From NCBI GenBank assembly GCA_029564115.1, contig JAKQQP010000146.1:1-51301 (forward strand): 51,301 nt of DNA, in the 5' to 3' direction. Position numbers and translations under genes: made by a program. This DNA comes from Candidatus Rifleibacteriota bacterium. GTDB taxonomy: Bacteria; Riflebacteria; Ozemobacteria; Ozemobacterales; Ozemobacteraceae. The notes beneath the pieces are model-generated. The model had not been told where the DNA came from and did not search any database. It saw nothing but the letters and a program-made list of their open reading frames with translations. This document shows, piece after piece, positions 8,287-15,752 of the stretch. Every line of letters begins with the position of its first letter. Position 1 is the stretch's first letter.

Positions 8287-8397
8287 ATCCTCATCCGCGT
8301 CTATCCGTGTTCATCCGTGGCTAAAAAATCATCATCCGTGTCTATCTGTGTTCATCCGTGGCCAAAAATCATCATCCGCGCTATCCGTGTTCATCCC
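8287..8397. repeat. Tandem array of a 40-41 base repeat, three units
   Basis: Units begin with TCATCCGCG or TCATCCGTG at 8291, 8332 and 8372 and carry TATCCGTGTTCATCCGTGG then C(C/T)AAAAA; the third is shortened and ends in TCATCCCTC. The units abut without unique spacers. The last bases overlap the mtaB stop codon at 8391-8393. Degenerate copies lie at 7418-7480. Confidence 0.85.
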
Positions 8398-9638
8398 TCA
8401 CGGAGTTCGACAACAAGGCGATCATCCTGCAGAGCAACGCCTTTGCCGTGGCTGATCTGATTGATTAACTGACAGTTACCGTTTCGAAGCAGGCAGGGAA
8501 CGTATTCACGAGAAAACCCGTACAAATGGCCGTTTTCGCTGCTTTCCCAGAGGACTTCGACTTCTTCACCGACAAATCTGCCATGAAAGTCAGCAGCGCA
8601 TGCCTGCCAGATCTTTTCGACCTGGTGAGCCCGGGCCATTTTGCCGGCATTGTCGATCTGGCCGGGCATGGTTGCAGCCGGTGTGCCGTCGCGGGGCGAA
8701 AAGCGAAAAATATGCAGTCGCGAGAACCTGATTTCTTTTAAAAAGGCCAGGGTGGCGGCAAAATCAGTTTCGCTTTCACCGGGAAAGCCGACGATAAGGT
8801 CGGTAGTAATGGCTGCCAGGGGCATTCGACGTCGAATACGCTCGACAACAGTTCTAAAATCTGCCGTGGTATAAGGGCGGCGCATATCGCGCAGCACTTT
8901 GTCGCAACCTGACTGCAGCGGCAGATGAAAATGCCGGCAGGCTTTAGGCGAAGCAGCCATCCATTCGATAAGTTCATCGGTAACTTCTATGGGTTCGATA
9001 GAGCTGAGTCTGATGCGTTCCAGGTTTGCGATCAGATCCAGCTTTTGCAGTAGCTGCAGCAGGGACGGTCGATAATGACCGAGGTGAATACCGGTCAGAA
9101 CAAGCTCACGATGTCCTTCGGTGACGAGAGCTTCGGCTTCGGCGACTGCGTCTTCGATGGGGCGCGACCATTCTTCGCCGCGCAGGTGGGCAACTATGCA
9201 ATAAGCGCAGAACTGGTTGCAGCCATCCTGGATTTTCAAAAAAGCTCTGGTCTTGGCCGAAACCGGGCCTGTTGCCTGTATGGCAGAATCGGCAGTCACA
9301 TCGAGACCAAGAGCGGCAAGCATCGCTTCAATAGATTGCGGCTCGCCATCTTTCAGAAGCCAGTCGATATCTGGCAATTCTTCGTGGCGCTGTTCGATCA
9401 GGCGGGCTTCGCAACCGGCGAGAACCAGGCGCACCGCAGGCCAGTTCCGGCGGGCTGAGCGCAGCAGCTGCCTCACCTTTTGAGAGGCACGCCCGGTAAC
9501 AGAGCAACCGTTGAGAATAAAAACATCGGGCGCGTCATCGACCGCCTGCAAGCCGTGTTGTCGCAATTTTTCGGCGATGCGTTCGCCGTCATACTGGCTG
9601 ACTTTGCAGCCAAGCGATTTAAGAAGGAATGTGGTCAT
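8391..9638 (-). CDS. mtaB: tRNA threonylcarbamoyladenosine methylthiotransferase MtaB
   Basis: 415 residues. A radical-SAM methylthiotransferase that adds a methylthio group to t6A37 of ANN-decoding tRNAs, giving ms2t6A. N-terminal UPF0004 domain with LGCKVSQYDGE (Cys11), Cys45 in NGCSVT and Cys76 in AGCEARL, which bind the auxiliary 4Fe-4S cluster. Radical-SAM CxxxCxxC at Cys140, 144 and 147 in QDGCNQFCAYC. LGCKVSQYD and the length mark MtaB rather than MiaB or RimO. The C-terminal TRAM-like part is short. rsmE lies 11 bases upstream in the same operon. The stop codon lies at the edge of the tandem repeat (8287-8397), so the last residues (VELREG) may have been set by the repeat's arrival. 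Confidence 0.95.
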   Translation of the reverse strand: MTTFLLKSLGCKVSQYDGERIAEKLRQHGLQAVDDAPDVFILNGCSVTGRASQKVRQLLRSARRNWPAVRLVLAGCEARLIEQRHEELPDIDWLLKDGEPQSIEAMLAALGLDVTADSAIQATGPVSAKTRAFLKIQDGCNQFCAYCIVAHLRGEEWSRPIEDAVAEAEALVTEGHRELVLTGIHLGHYRPSLLQLLQKLDLIANLERIRLSSIEPIEVTDELIEWMAASPKACRHFHLPLQSGCDKVLRDMRRPYTTADFRTVVERIRRRMPLAAITTDLIVGFPGESETDFAATLAFLKEIRFSRLHIFRFSPRDGTPAATMPGQIDNAGKMARAHQVEKIWQACAADFHGRFVGEEVEVLWESSENGHLYGFSREYVPCLLRNGNCQLINQISHGKGVALQDDRLVVELREG

Positions 9639-9649
9639 CTTGCACCAGG

Positions 9650-10354
9650 TCAGGCACCCCAGGAGCGGCTCAAAATATTGGCGAGCGCTATGGTGGGTGC
9701 GGTATCGGTTTTGAACAGTCGACGGCCAAGCCAGACGGGCTGCCAGCCGGAGTTAATGAAAAAGTCGACTTCAGCATCGGAAAACCCGCCTTCTGGCCCG
9801 GAAGCGAGCCAGACATGTCTGCGAGAATCGATGCCTGGCAAAGAGCTGAGAGAAGCCGACAGGGCCTCTTCATGCAGAAGAATGGCAAGCGTCTGCGGGG
9901 GTGGTGCGGAGATTGCCGACAATTTGACGGGCTCTGAAACTTCGGGAAGAACACAGCCGCCACACTGCAACATGGCTGTGGCCGCCACTTTACGCCAGCG
10001 ATCAACTTTGCCGGCACCAGGGCTTTTGACGACACAGCGTTCGGCAATCAGCGGCACAATACGGCGCACACCCATTTCAACAGCTTTTTCGATCAGCCAC
10101 TCGAGCCTTTCGCCTTTTGAAATGGCGGCGAACAAAGTGACTTCGACTTCAGGTTCGCGTTCAGGGGTCACCCAGGCAGCGACCGTGTAGCTGCCGGAAC
10201 GACCGAGAACTGCGTTGGTTTCGCGGCCACAACCGTCAGTCAGAACGAACTCATCACCTTCGCGCAAGCGCAAAACCCGCTCGAGACGATGACGATTGTC
10301 GTCACTCAAGGTGCCATTCAGTTCTGTTTCGATAACCCTGGCGTGCGGAACCAT
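9650..10354 (-). CDS. rsmE: 16S rRNA (uracil1498-N3)-methyltransferase RsmE
   Basis: 234 residues, the usual size. SPOUT-family enzyme that methylates N3 of U1498 in 16S rRNA with S-adenosylmethionine. N-terminal PUA-like part with HRLERVLRLREGDEF; the C-terminal knot region carries ASGPEGGFSDAEVDFF and LGRRLFKTDTAPTIALANIL, the SAM-binding signature of the family. It sits between rsfS (six bases upstream) and mtaB (11 bases downstream), so three ribosome/tRNA maturation genes are read as one unit. Confidence 0.95.
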   Translation of the reverse strand: MVPHARVIETELNGTLSDDNRHRLERVLRLREGDEFVLTDGCGRETNAVLGRSGSYTVAAWVTPEREPEVEVTLFAAISKGERLEWLIEKAVEMGVRRIVPLIAERCVVKSPGAGKVDRWRKVAATAMLQCGGCVLPEVSEPVKLSAISAPPPQTLAILLHEEALSASLSSLPGIDSRRHVWLASGPEGGFSDAEVDFFINSGWQPVWLGRRLFKTDTAPTIALANILSRSWGA

Positions 10355-10360
10355 CTGGAA

Positions 10361-10711
10361 TCAGACCTCGATTCTGGGGGCGTCTTCCCAGAGGTCTTCA
10401 AGGTTATAATAAGTTCTGGCCTTGGGCTGAAAAAGGTGTAGAACGAATTCACCGCCGTCAATGAGAACCCAGTTGGAAGTCTGATCAGCTTCCAGCCTGA
10501 CTCCGCCAACACTGGGAACTTTGATCAATCTGGCGACTGTATCTGCAAGAGCCTGCACATGCGGGGCACTGTTGCCGGTTCCGATGATGAAATAGTCTGT
10601 ATAAGGCACCAGACCTGTAACATCGAGAACGGCCAGATTTTCTACTTTTTTGTCTTTGAGAGCTTCAACTACTACTTTAATGGTTTCTGAAACCTGGTTC
10701 ACTGCTGACAA
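10361..10711 (-). CDS. rsfS: Ribosomal silencing factor RsfS
   Basis: 116 residues. RsfS (YbeB/Iojap) binds uL14 on the 50S subunit and blocks subunit joining when nutrients are low. Hallmarks visible: DVTGLVPYTDYFIIGTGNS, HVQALADTV and EADQTSNWVLIDGGEFVLHLF, ending in YYNLEDLW. The start is a TTG at 10711, supported by GGAGG six bases upstream. It heads the rsfS-rsmE-mtaB group; a GC-rich hairpin lies just upstream, between it and the oxidoreductase operon. Confidence 0.95.
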   Translation of the reverse strand: MSAVNQVSETIKVVVEALKDKKVENLAVLDVTGLVPYTDYFIIGTGNSAPHVQALADTVARLIKVPSVGGVRLEADQTSNWVLIDGGEFVLHLFQPKARTYYNLEDLWEDAPRIEV

Positions 10712-10733
10712 ACTTGACCTCCGGGTCTAACAC

Positions 10734-10761
10734 AGAGGGAGCGCAAGCCTGCGCCCCCTCT
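10734..10761. terminator. GC-rich hairpin between korC and rsfS
   Basis: AGAGGGAGCGCA, loop AGCC, TGCGCCCCCTCT: a 12-position stem with one A-C mismatch, 25 bases after the korC stop. No U-tract follows on the minus strand (GTGTTAG), so it may be a partial terminator, a processing site or an mRNA-stabilising stem. Confidence 0.5.
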
Positions 10762-10785
10762 GATTACATTAACTTCAAGATCGGC

Positions 10786-11382
10786 TCAAATGCCTTTAAA
10801 CACCGAGTATACGTAGCGGCCGAACATGTACTTTTTTTCTTCGACATAGTCATACCCCTTTTTGAAAGCAGCAAGATTTATGTCGAGCATTTCTTTTTTA
10901 GCGCCCTTGACCAGACTGGGCAGACAGTTCACGAGATCATCGAAGGTGATGAGTTTGCTGAACTTCGAGTAAGCTCCCGCCATAACCAGATTGGCGACCT
11001 TGGGGTTACCGAGTTCTTCGGCTATTTCATTGGCAGGAATCTCGACGAGACGGATATCATCGCGGAATTCCTGGCGTTCGATAAGCGAAGAGTTATACAT
11101 CAGCATTCCGCCTGCTTTGATTTTCTGGTTGAATTTGGTCACCGAAGGGCGATTCATGGCAATTACCGTATCAGGCACAGTTACCATAGGTGACGCAATT
11201 TCGTTTTCAGAGAGGATCACCGAGCAGTTTGCGGTACCACCACGCATTTCGGGGCCGTAAGAAGGGATCCAGGAAACATGTTTGCCGGCGTGCATACCGG
11301 TTTCGGCGATAACTTTACCAAGAAAGAGGATGCCCTGGCCACCGAAACCCGCCAGAATGATTCTTTCAACTTTTGACGACAT
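10786..11382 (-). CDS. korC: 2-oxoacid:ferredoxin oxidoreductase, gamma subunit
   Basis: 198 residues, the normal size for the separate gamma subunit. It belongs to a complex that decarboxylates a 2-oxoacid to an acyl-CoA while reducing ferredoxin. Family marks: ILAGFGGQGILFLGKVIAE near the N-terminus and WIPSYGPEMRGGTANC, then VIAMNRPSVTKF. It is the last gene of the delta-alpha-beta-gamma operon, 14 bases after the beta subunit. Substrate (2-oxoglutarate, branched-chain 2-oxoacid or pyruvate) cannot be fixed from this subunit; the symbol is by position. Confidence 0.92.
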   Translation of the reverse strand: MSSKVERIILAGFGGQGILFLGKVIAETGMHAGKHVSWIPSYGPEMRGGTANCSVILSENEIASPMVTVPDTVIAMNRPSVTKFNQKIKAGGMLMYNSSLIERQEFRDDIRLVEIPANEIAEELGNPKVANLVMAGAYSKFSKLITFDDLVNCLPSLVKGAKKEMLDINLAAFKKGYDYVEEKKYMFGRYVYSVFKGI

Positions 11383-11396
11383 GATTATGCCTCCTG

Positions 11397-12158
11397 TTAA
11401 GCTGATTTTTCGACGCCATGGGTATCTTTAAGAGTACCCAGCGGAAAAACCGGCAGCATGTTTTCGGTCAGCCACTTGTGTGAATCGGCGGGTTTCTTGC
11501 CCCAGTTGGTCGGGCAGATCGCGACGACTTCGACAAAGGAAAAGCCTTTTCCCTCTTTTTGCAGTTTGAAGGCATTGAGAATGGCTTTCTTGGCTTTCAT
11601 CAGGTTAGCAACGTTGTTGATGGTAACGCGGGTCACATACACCGGGCTTTCGAGAGTAGCGATAATCTCGCTCATGCGAATGGGGTGCCCGGCGGTGGCT
11701 GCGTCGCGGCCATATGGAGAAGTTTGAGTCTTCATGCCGATCAAGGAAGTGGGGGCCATCTGACCGCCGGTCATGCCATAAATGGCATTGTTCACAAAAA
11801 TCACGGTCATATTTTCGCCACGATTGGCGGCATGGATGATTTCAGCAGTACCGATAGCGGCAAGGTCACCGTCACCCTGGTAGGTGAATACTATAGAATC
11901 GGGTCTGGTGCGTTTGATACCGGTTGCAACCGCCGGAGCGCGGCCATGGGCGGCCTGGTTGAAGTCGAAATTAAAATAGTCGTAAGCAAAAACCGAGCAT
12001 CCTACCGGAGCTACGCCGATAGTGCGATCGCAGACTTCGAGTTCATCGATGGCTTCAGCGACCAGGCGGTGAATAACACCGTGATCACAGCCGGGACAGT
12101 AGTGGAACGGGGTTTTGCTCAAGCTTGCAGGTCGTGAAAAAACTTTTTTCATTGTCAT
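11397..12158 (-). CDS. korB: 2-oxoacid:ferredoxin oxidoreductase, beta (TPP-binding) subunit
   Basis: 253 residues. The beta subunit binds thiamine diphosphate and a 4Fe-4S cluster. Visible: HYCPGCDHG with a CxxC pair, the TPP motif starting GDGD in YQGDGDLAAIGTAE and continuing to VNNAIYGMTGGQ, and the cofactor-site stretch HGRAPAVATG. All match the KGOR/VOR beta group. It starts 15 bases after the alpha subunit with GGAG upstream; a second ATG two codons later is also possible. Within this enzyme it is the catalytic half, working on the CoA- and acceptor-linked core formed with alpha and gamma. Confidence 0.94.
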   Translation of the reverse strand: MTMKKVFSRPASLSKTPFHYCPGCDHGVIHRLVAEAIDELEVCDRTIGVAPVGCSVFAYDYFNFDFNQAAHGRAPAVATGIKRTRPDSIVFTYQGDGDLAAIGTAEIIHAANRGENMTVIFVNNAIYGMTGGQMAPTSLIGMKTQTSPYGRDAATAGHPIRMSEIIATLESPVYVTRVTINNVANLMKAKKAILNAFKLQKEGKGFSFVEVVAICPTNWGKKPADSHKWLTENMLPVFPLGTLKDTHGVEKSA

Positions 12159-12173
12159 TTATCCTGGCTCCTT

Positions 12174-13256
12174 TCAGTCTGGTCTGACGAGTTTGTCGAC
12201 TTCGTTGAGAATTTCGAAGTCTGAAGGCACTGTACCACCGGTTCTGCCGAAGAAGAACACAGGTTTTTTGCCATCAACAGAAAGTTTCACGTCTTCGACC
12301 ATCTGGCCACAGGACATTTCGACAACCAGGAACTGGCTGGCGGTTTTAGCCAGGCGTTCAAACACGCCTGTCGGGAAGGGCCACAAAACTTTGGGGCGAA
12401 CAAGACCGGCTTTAATGCCGCGTTTGCGACACTTTTCGACGACGGTTTTGAGAATTCTCGAAATAATGCCATAACCGACGAGAATAATCTCGGCATCATC
12501 GCACAGATGTTCTTCAACGGCGAAATCTTTGTATTCACCCTTGCTGAACAGGTCAGTGATCACCTGGTATTTCTGGTAGAGGTGCCAGTTGTGTTCTTCG
12601 AGTTCGTCCTGGTCAAGAAATATTGAAGAACAGAGATTGCGCTCGTTCTTGTCGCTGCCGCGATAACCGAGAGCCCATTTTTTGCTGTTGATATCGTAGT
12701 CGCGAGGTTCCGGGAGGTTTACCGGTTCCATCATCTGACCGAGAACACCGTCAGAAAGGAGCAATACAGGGTTTCTGAAACGGTCGGCAAAATCGAAGCC
12801 GGCAATGGTCATATCGGCCATTTCCTGGACGGAATTAGGGGCAAGAACGATGGTGCGATAATCACCATGACCGCCGCCACGGGTGGACTGCCAGTAGTCA
12901 GACTGTGCCGGGGCGATGTTACCAAGGCCGGGGCCGCCGCGCATGACGTTGACGATCAGGCAGGGAACTTCGGCACCGGCGATATAGGAGATGCCTTCCT
13001 GTTTGAGGCTGATGCCAGGGCTGGAGCTCGAGGTCATGACACGCGCACCGGCGCTTCCAGCGCCATAAACCATATTTATAGCTGAAACTTCGCTTTCAGC
13101 CTGAACGAACACACCATCGACCTCGGGCAGACGCCGGGCCAGATAGGCCGGAAGTTCGGACTGCGGAGTAATGGGATAACCGAAATAGTATCTGCAACCG
13201 GCAAGAACAGCAGCTTCGCCAATCGCTTCGTTGCCTTTCATCAACACCTTAGCCAT
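12174..13256 (-). CDS. vorB: 2-oxoacid:ferredoxin oxidoreductase, alpha subunit (VorB-like)
   Basis: 360 residues. The pyrimidine-binding alpha subunit of a four-subunit oxidoreductase. Marks: VLMKGNEAIGEAAVLAGCRYYFGYPITPQSE cut here into its key parts KGNEAI and GYPITPQSE, then QAESEVSAINMVYGA, MTSSSSPGISL and RGGPGLGNI. The length and the start KVLMKGNEAI resemble the VorB group (2-oxoisovalerate:ferredoxin oxidoreductase), which also includes enzymes with broader substrate use, so branched-chain amino acid catabolism or reductive carboxylation are both open. AAGGAG lies seven bases before the ATG. It follows the ferredoxin-like delta gene by 11 bases. Confidence 0.93.
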   Translation of the reverse strand: MAKVLMKGNEAIGEAAVLAGCRYYFGYPITPQSELPAYLARRLPEVDGVFVQAESEVSAINMVYGAGSAGARVMTSSSSPGISLKQEGISYIAGAEVPCLIVNVMRGGPGLGNIAPAQSDYWQSTRGGGHGDYRTIVLAPNSVQEMADMTIAGFDFADRFRNPVLLLSDGVLGQMMEPVNLPEPRDYDINSKKWALGYRGSDKNERNLCSSIFLDQDELEEHNWHLYQKYQVITDLFSKGEYKDFAVEEHLCDDAEIILVGYGIISRILKTVVEKCRKRGIKAGLVRPKVLWPFPTGVFERLAKTASQFLVVEMSCGQMVEDVKLSVDGKKPVFFFGRTGGTVPSDFEILNEVDKLVRPD

Positions 13257-13267
13257 TTAATAACTCC

Positions 13268-13480
13268 TTATTTTTCTTCTTTAAAAATTTCGATAGCTAC
13301 ATCGGGGCAACTTCTGGCGCAGATCGCGCAGCTCGTGCATTTGCCCTCGTCAATGATGGTGGCCGGGTAGACGCCCTTGGGAGTCAGGTGGTCAGCATAA
13401 GCAAGAATCTTGAGAGGGCAACGGGCAATGCAGATACCGCAACCCTTACACAGACTTTCATTTATAACCCATTTAGACAT
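13268..13480 (-). CDS. korD: 2-oxoacid:ferredoxin oxidoreductase, delta (ferredoxin-like) subunit
   Basis: 70 residues with two 4Fe-4S motifs: CKGCGICIARCP and CTSCAICARSCP. It passes electrons from the catalytic subunits to soluble ferredoxin. It is the first gene of the operon; GGAGGAAAG lies just before ATG and a good sigma-70-type promoter is about 60 bases upstream. Delta-first order is common in archaeal and anaerobic bacterial KGOR/VOR operons. Confidence 0.94.
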   Translation of the reverse strand: MSKWVINESLCKGCGICIARCPLKILAYADHLTPKGVYPATIIDEGKCTSCAICARSCPDVAIEIFKEEK

Positions 13481-13535
13481 TTTGTCTTTCCTCCGGTGTT
13501 AGTTCAACGCATGCTTCAGGAGCAGACTGTTAATA

Positions 13536-13564
13536 TTAATACAACTTAAACTGACTTTTTTCAA
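13536..13564 (-). promoter_or_regulatory. Sigma-70-type promoter of the oxidoreductase operon
   Basis: TTGAAA (13559-13564), 17-base spacer, TATTAA (13536-13541) on the minus strand; five and four of six consensus matches. It sits in the 135-base gap between the P-loop ATPase stop and korD, so the oxidoreductase is transcribed on its own. Confidence 0.65.
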
Positions 13565-13615
13565 TGAGCAGCTGATATCTGTTGTAAAAACTGTCAGATT
13601 TCGGCTTTGAATAAA

Positions 13616-14347
13616 TCAGCGCACAACGCCAAAGTGCCAAGGAACGCTCCAGTAGCGTTCAAAAACAAATACCGTCAATTCACCGCTGCTGGAAAAACCT
13701 GGCAGTTCATCAGTGGCAATACCAAGATTGCGGGCGAGTTCAGGCGCCGCAACAGCAAACACGACAGGCAACCCGGCAGTTTTCGCAAAACTTTGAACCA
13801 TTGCCAGACCTTCTTTAAACAATTCAACCGAGGTATCACCCGATAAATTCGGGTTGGCCACCAGATGGGTAACCTGCATGGCGCTCAGGCCGCACATGTG
13901 CTTAAAGCTTGCCGCCAGCTCTTCCGGGGTCGAAAAACCCGGCCTGAATGGGTTAACCACAAAAAAAACATTGGCCTGACGCTCTTCGGCGATATCTTTT
14001 AATCTGCCAAGAGGCCTCAATCCTGGTTCTCCGCCACCGATATCACATATCGCAGCTTTGCCGGGAGTTTCGAGAGCTCCCCACGCTGCCGGAGGCAATG
14101 CGGGTATATCACCTGAAACAACACGATTTTCAGGGCAAATCACTTCGACGTGGCGGGCAGCCATCTCTTCGCGCAGCTTACGAACCCTGAAGAACGGATT
14201 GACAATGTCAAGGTCTATCAAGGTCGAGCTGCCATAACGGGCAGCCTTGTAAACTGCCAGATTGAGAGCAATCTCGGTTTTTCCTGCCCCCGCGCCACCG
14301 ATCAAAAAGGTGGCCGGGGCAGAATCACTGTCGAAGGGCAGGTTCAT
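13616..14347 (-). CDS. P-loop ATPase of unknown role, next to the oxidoreductase operon
   Basis: 243 residues. Walker A GGAGAGKTEIALNLA near residue 18, followed by a STLIDLDIVNPFFRVRKLRE stretch like the switch region of CobB/MinD-type SIMIBI ATPases, and ICDIGGGEPG, resembling their Walker B. C-terminal half: a VTHLVANPNLSGDTS strand like the guanine-contact region of that class. I cannot name the family. The start is ATG 14347, sharing its A with the TGA stop of the upstream hydrolase (TGATG), which indicates translational coupling. It ends 135 bases before korD. Similar ATPases occur near KGOR operons, so a role in assembly or activation of the enzyme is possible but only inference. Confidence 0.82.
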   Translation of the reverse strand: MNLPFDSDSAPATFLIGGAGAGKTEIALNLAVYKAARYGSSTLIDLDIVNPFFRVRKLREEMAARHVEVICPENRVVSGDIPALPPAAWGALETPGKAAICDIGGGEPGLRPLGRLKDIAEERQANVFFVVNPFRPGFSTPEELAASFKHMCGLSAMQVTHLVANPNLSGDTSVELFKEGLAMVQSFAKTAGLPVVFAVAAPELARNLGIATDELPGFSSSGELTVFVFERYWSVPWHFGVVR

Positions 14348-14916
14348 CAAAGATCCGATTCCCGCCTTGCGAGTTCCATGAATTTATCGTAGTTAGGGTC
14401 ATCGACGCGACCGATCATTTCATGAATGACGATTTCCATGGTGGTAATGACGGCACCGGCGCGGCGCATCTTTTCGATTGCGACTTTCCAGTTAACCTTT
14501 TTGGTAGAGCTGGTGGCGTTGAGCACGACATGAACCTTGTAGCCACGGCTGAGGGCGTCAAGAACTGTCGGGCAGATGGAAATATGTGTTTCCATGCCGG
14601 CCACGATCAGAGTGTTGGTGTTCATGGCTTCGAGACGAAGAGTAAGGTCTTCGCTGCCGAAGCAGCTATAACGACTTCTTTTAATGGGTTCGAGGCGAGG
14701 AACAAGTTTTTTGACTTCTTCGATGGTGCCGCCGAATTTTTGAGGCGAAAGCTCGGTGAGCACGACCGGCAGACCAATCATACCCGCAAAGGAAACCAGC
14801 GACTTGATGTTGTTAATCATGGCTTCTTTTTTATAAATGGGTTTGATGCACTTTTTCTGTACGTCGCTGATAAGCAGTACGCTACCTTCACGGGAAAGGA
14901 TATCTGAATGTCTCAT
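14347..14916 (-). CDS. Isochorismatase-fold cysteine hydrolase
   Basis: 189 residues of the isochorismatase-like family, which uses a Cys nucleophile on amides, carbamoyl groups or enol ethers. The triad is visible: Asp18 in LLISDVQ, Lys79 in EPIKRSRYSCF and Cys115 in GMETHISICPTVLDAL. THISICPT resembles the YcaC-like subgroup, whose substrates are mostly unknown. It lies 19 bases after the 14936-15685 gene and is coupled to the P-loop ATPase by a TGATG overlap, so the three form one transcription unit. Confidence 0.9.
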   Translation of the reverse strand: MRHSDILSREGSVLLISDVQKKCIKPIYKKEAMINNIKSLVSFAGMIGLPVVLTELSPQKFGGTIEEVKKLVPRLEPIKRSRYSCFGSEDLTLRLEAMNTNTLIVAGMETHISICPTVLDALSRGYKVHVVLNATSSTKKVNWKVAIEKMRRAGAVITTMEIVIHEMIGRVDDPNYDKFMELARRESDL

Positions 14917-14935
14917 AGTTTGATTTTCTCCTGGC

Positions 14936-15685
14936 CTAAATAGTCAACTTAAAATTTTCGCCGTCGTTATTATCCCATTTCTGGTGCAGGTTACCTGCCG
15001 GATCAACCATGACCAGATTGAAACAATAATTGATTACTTCCCGGTGCGGGCCCCAGATTGTGGCCCTGAAAACGCGAGGCATGGGCAACCGACCGATGAG
15101 ATTTGCCCGACCACGCTCGTAAAGTCGATCCCCCTGCCGATATGGGGCATGGCTGACCGAAAATTCACTGTTCCATTCGATACCGTCGGCTTCAAGCTCG
15201 GTATCCTGCGGGTAAGCCCAGTTGTCGAGGCTCCAGTGAAGTCTTATGTGAGTGCAGGTGCCGGAGTGATCGATATACTCGATTTCTCTAGGCATAATCA
15301 ACTGGGTGAAGTTTTCGCTTACTTTTTCGGCGCCATCGGCATATCTGATCTGAAAGAAATAATGAAACAGATAGCGTTCGCTGCCTTCAAAGTGAGTAGG
15401 AATGCGCAAAACCCACGATCTCTTCAATGGAGCCGTACCCCACTCCGGCATCATGATAAAGCTTTGCATGCTCTTCCAGTCGGGGGGGCGGTTGAGATGA
15501 CCGAAGACCAGGCTGAGAGTGACCGACTCGATGTTATCTTCCTGGTCGAGCCATTCTTTTTTGATATACGAAAAGCCTTCAAAAGGTCTCGTAAAAGGAA
15601 CTTCGTGAGCAATCCCCTCTGGCATGGCAACTGTTTGCCTGCCCGGCTCACTCTGGCGTACAGCTGTTCCAGTTTCCTTGGTCAT
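14936..15685 (-). CDS. Protein of unknown function, Trp-rich and beta-rich
   Basis: 249 residues without a signal peptide or membrane segment. Predicted by eye to be mostly beta strand, rich in aromatic residues (WLDQED, PPDWKSMQSFIMMPEWG, HIRLHWSLDNWAYP, RATIWGPHREVINYCFNL, HQKWDNNDGENF). The layout of paired strands with exposed Trp and a closing WDNNDGENF recalls carbohydrate-binding Ig-like modules such as CBM25/53-type domains; two similar halves (about 45-140 and 140-249) may be present. This is a resemblance only. It is first of a three-gene unit with an extended -10 promoter directly upstream. Confidence 0.75.
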   Translation of the reverse strand: MTKETGTAVRQSEPGRQTVAMPEGIAHEVPFTRPFEGFSYIKKEWLDQEDNIESVTLSLVFGHLNRPPDWKSMQSFIMMPEWGTAPLKRSWVLRIPTHFEGSERYLFHYFFQIRYADGAEKVSENFTQLIMPREIEYIDHSGTCTHIRLHWSLDNWAYPQDTELEADGIEWNSEFSVSHAPYRQGDRLYERGRANLIGRLPMPRVFRATIWGPHREVINYCFNLVMVDPAGNLHQKWDNNDGENFKLTI

Positions 15686-15716
15686 TAAAACACGTCCTGT
15701 TTTTTAGCGCTGACAA

Positions 15717-15725
15717 AGTATAACA
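15717..15725 (-). promoter_or_regulatory. Extended -10 promoter of the 14936-15685 gene
   Basis: Minus strand TGTTATACT (TATACT at 15717-15722), about 30 bases before the start codon. The same TGTTATACTTT string lies upstream of glmM (22042), which supports it as a real promoter box of this organism. No good -35 box, as expected for the extended type. Confidence 0.6.
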
Positions 15726-15752
15726 TAACCACCATAAAAATATAAAGGGCAA

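Noticed and set aside
8287..8397. CRISPR-like repeats
   Set aside because: Units of 40-41 bases abut directly with no unique spacers, and no cas genes are present.
10734..10761. Riboswitch upstream of rsfS
   Set aside because: Only a simple hairpin is visible, without conserved riboswitch elements.
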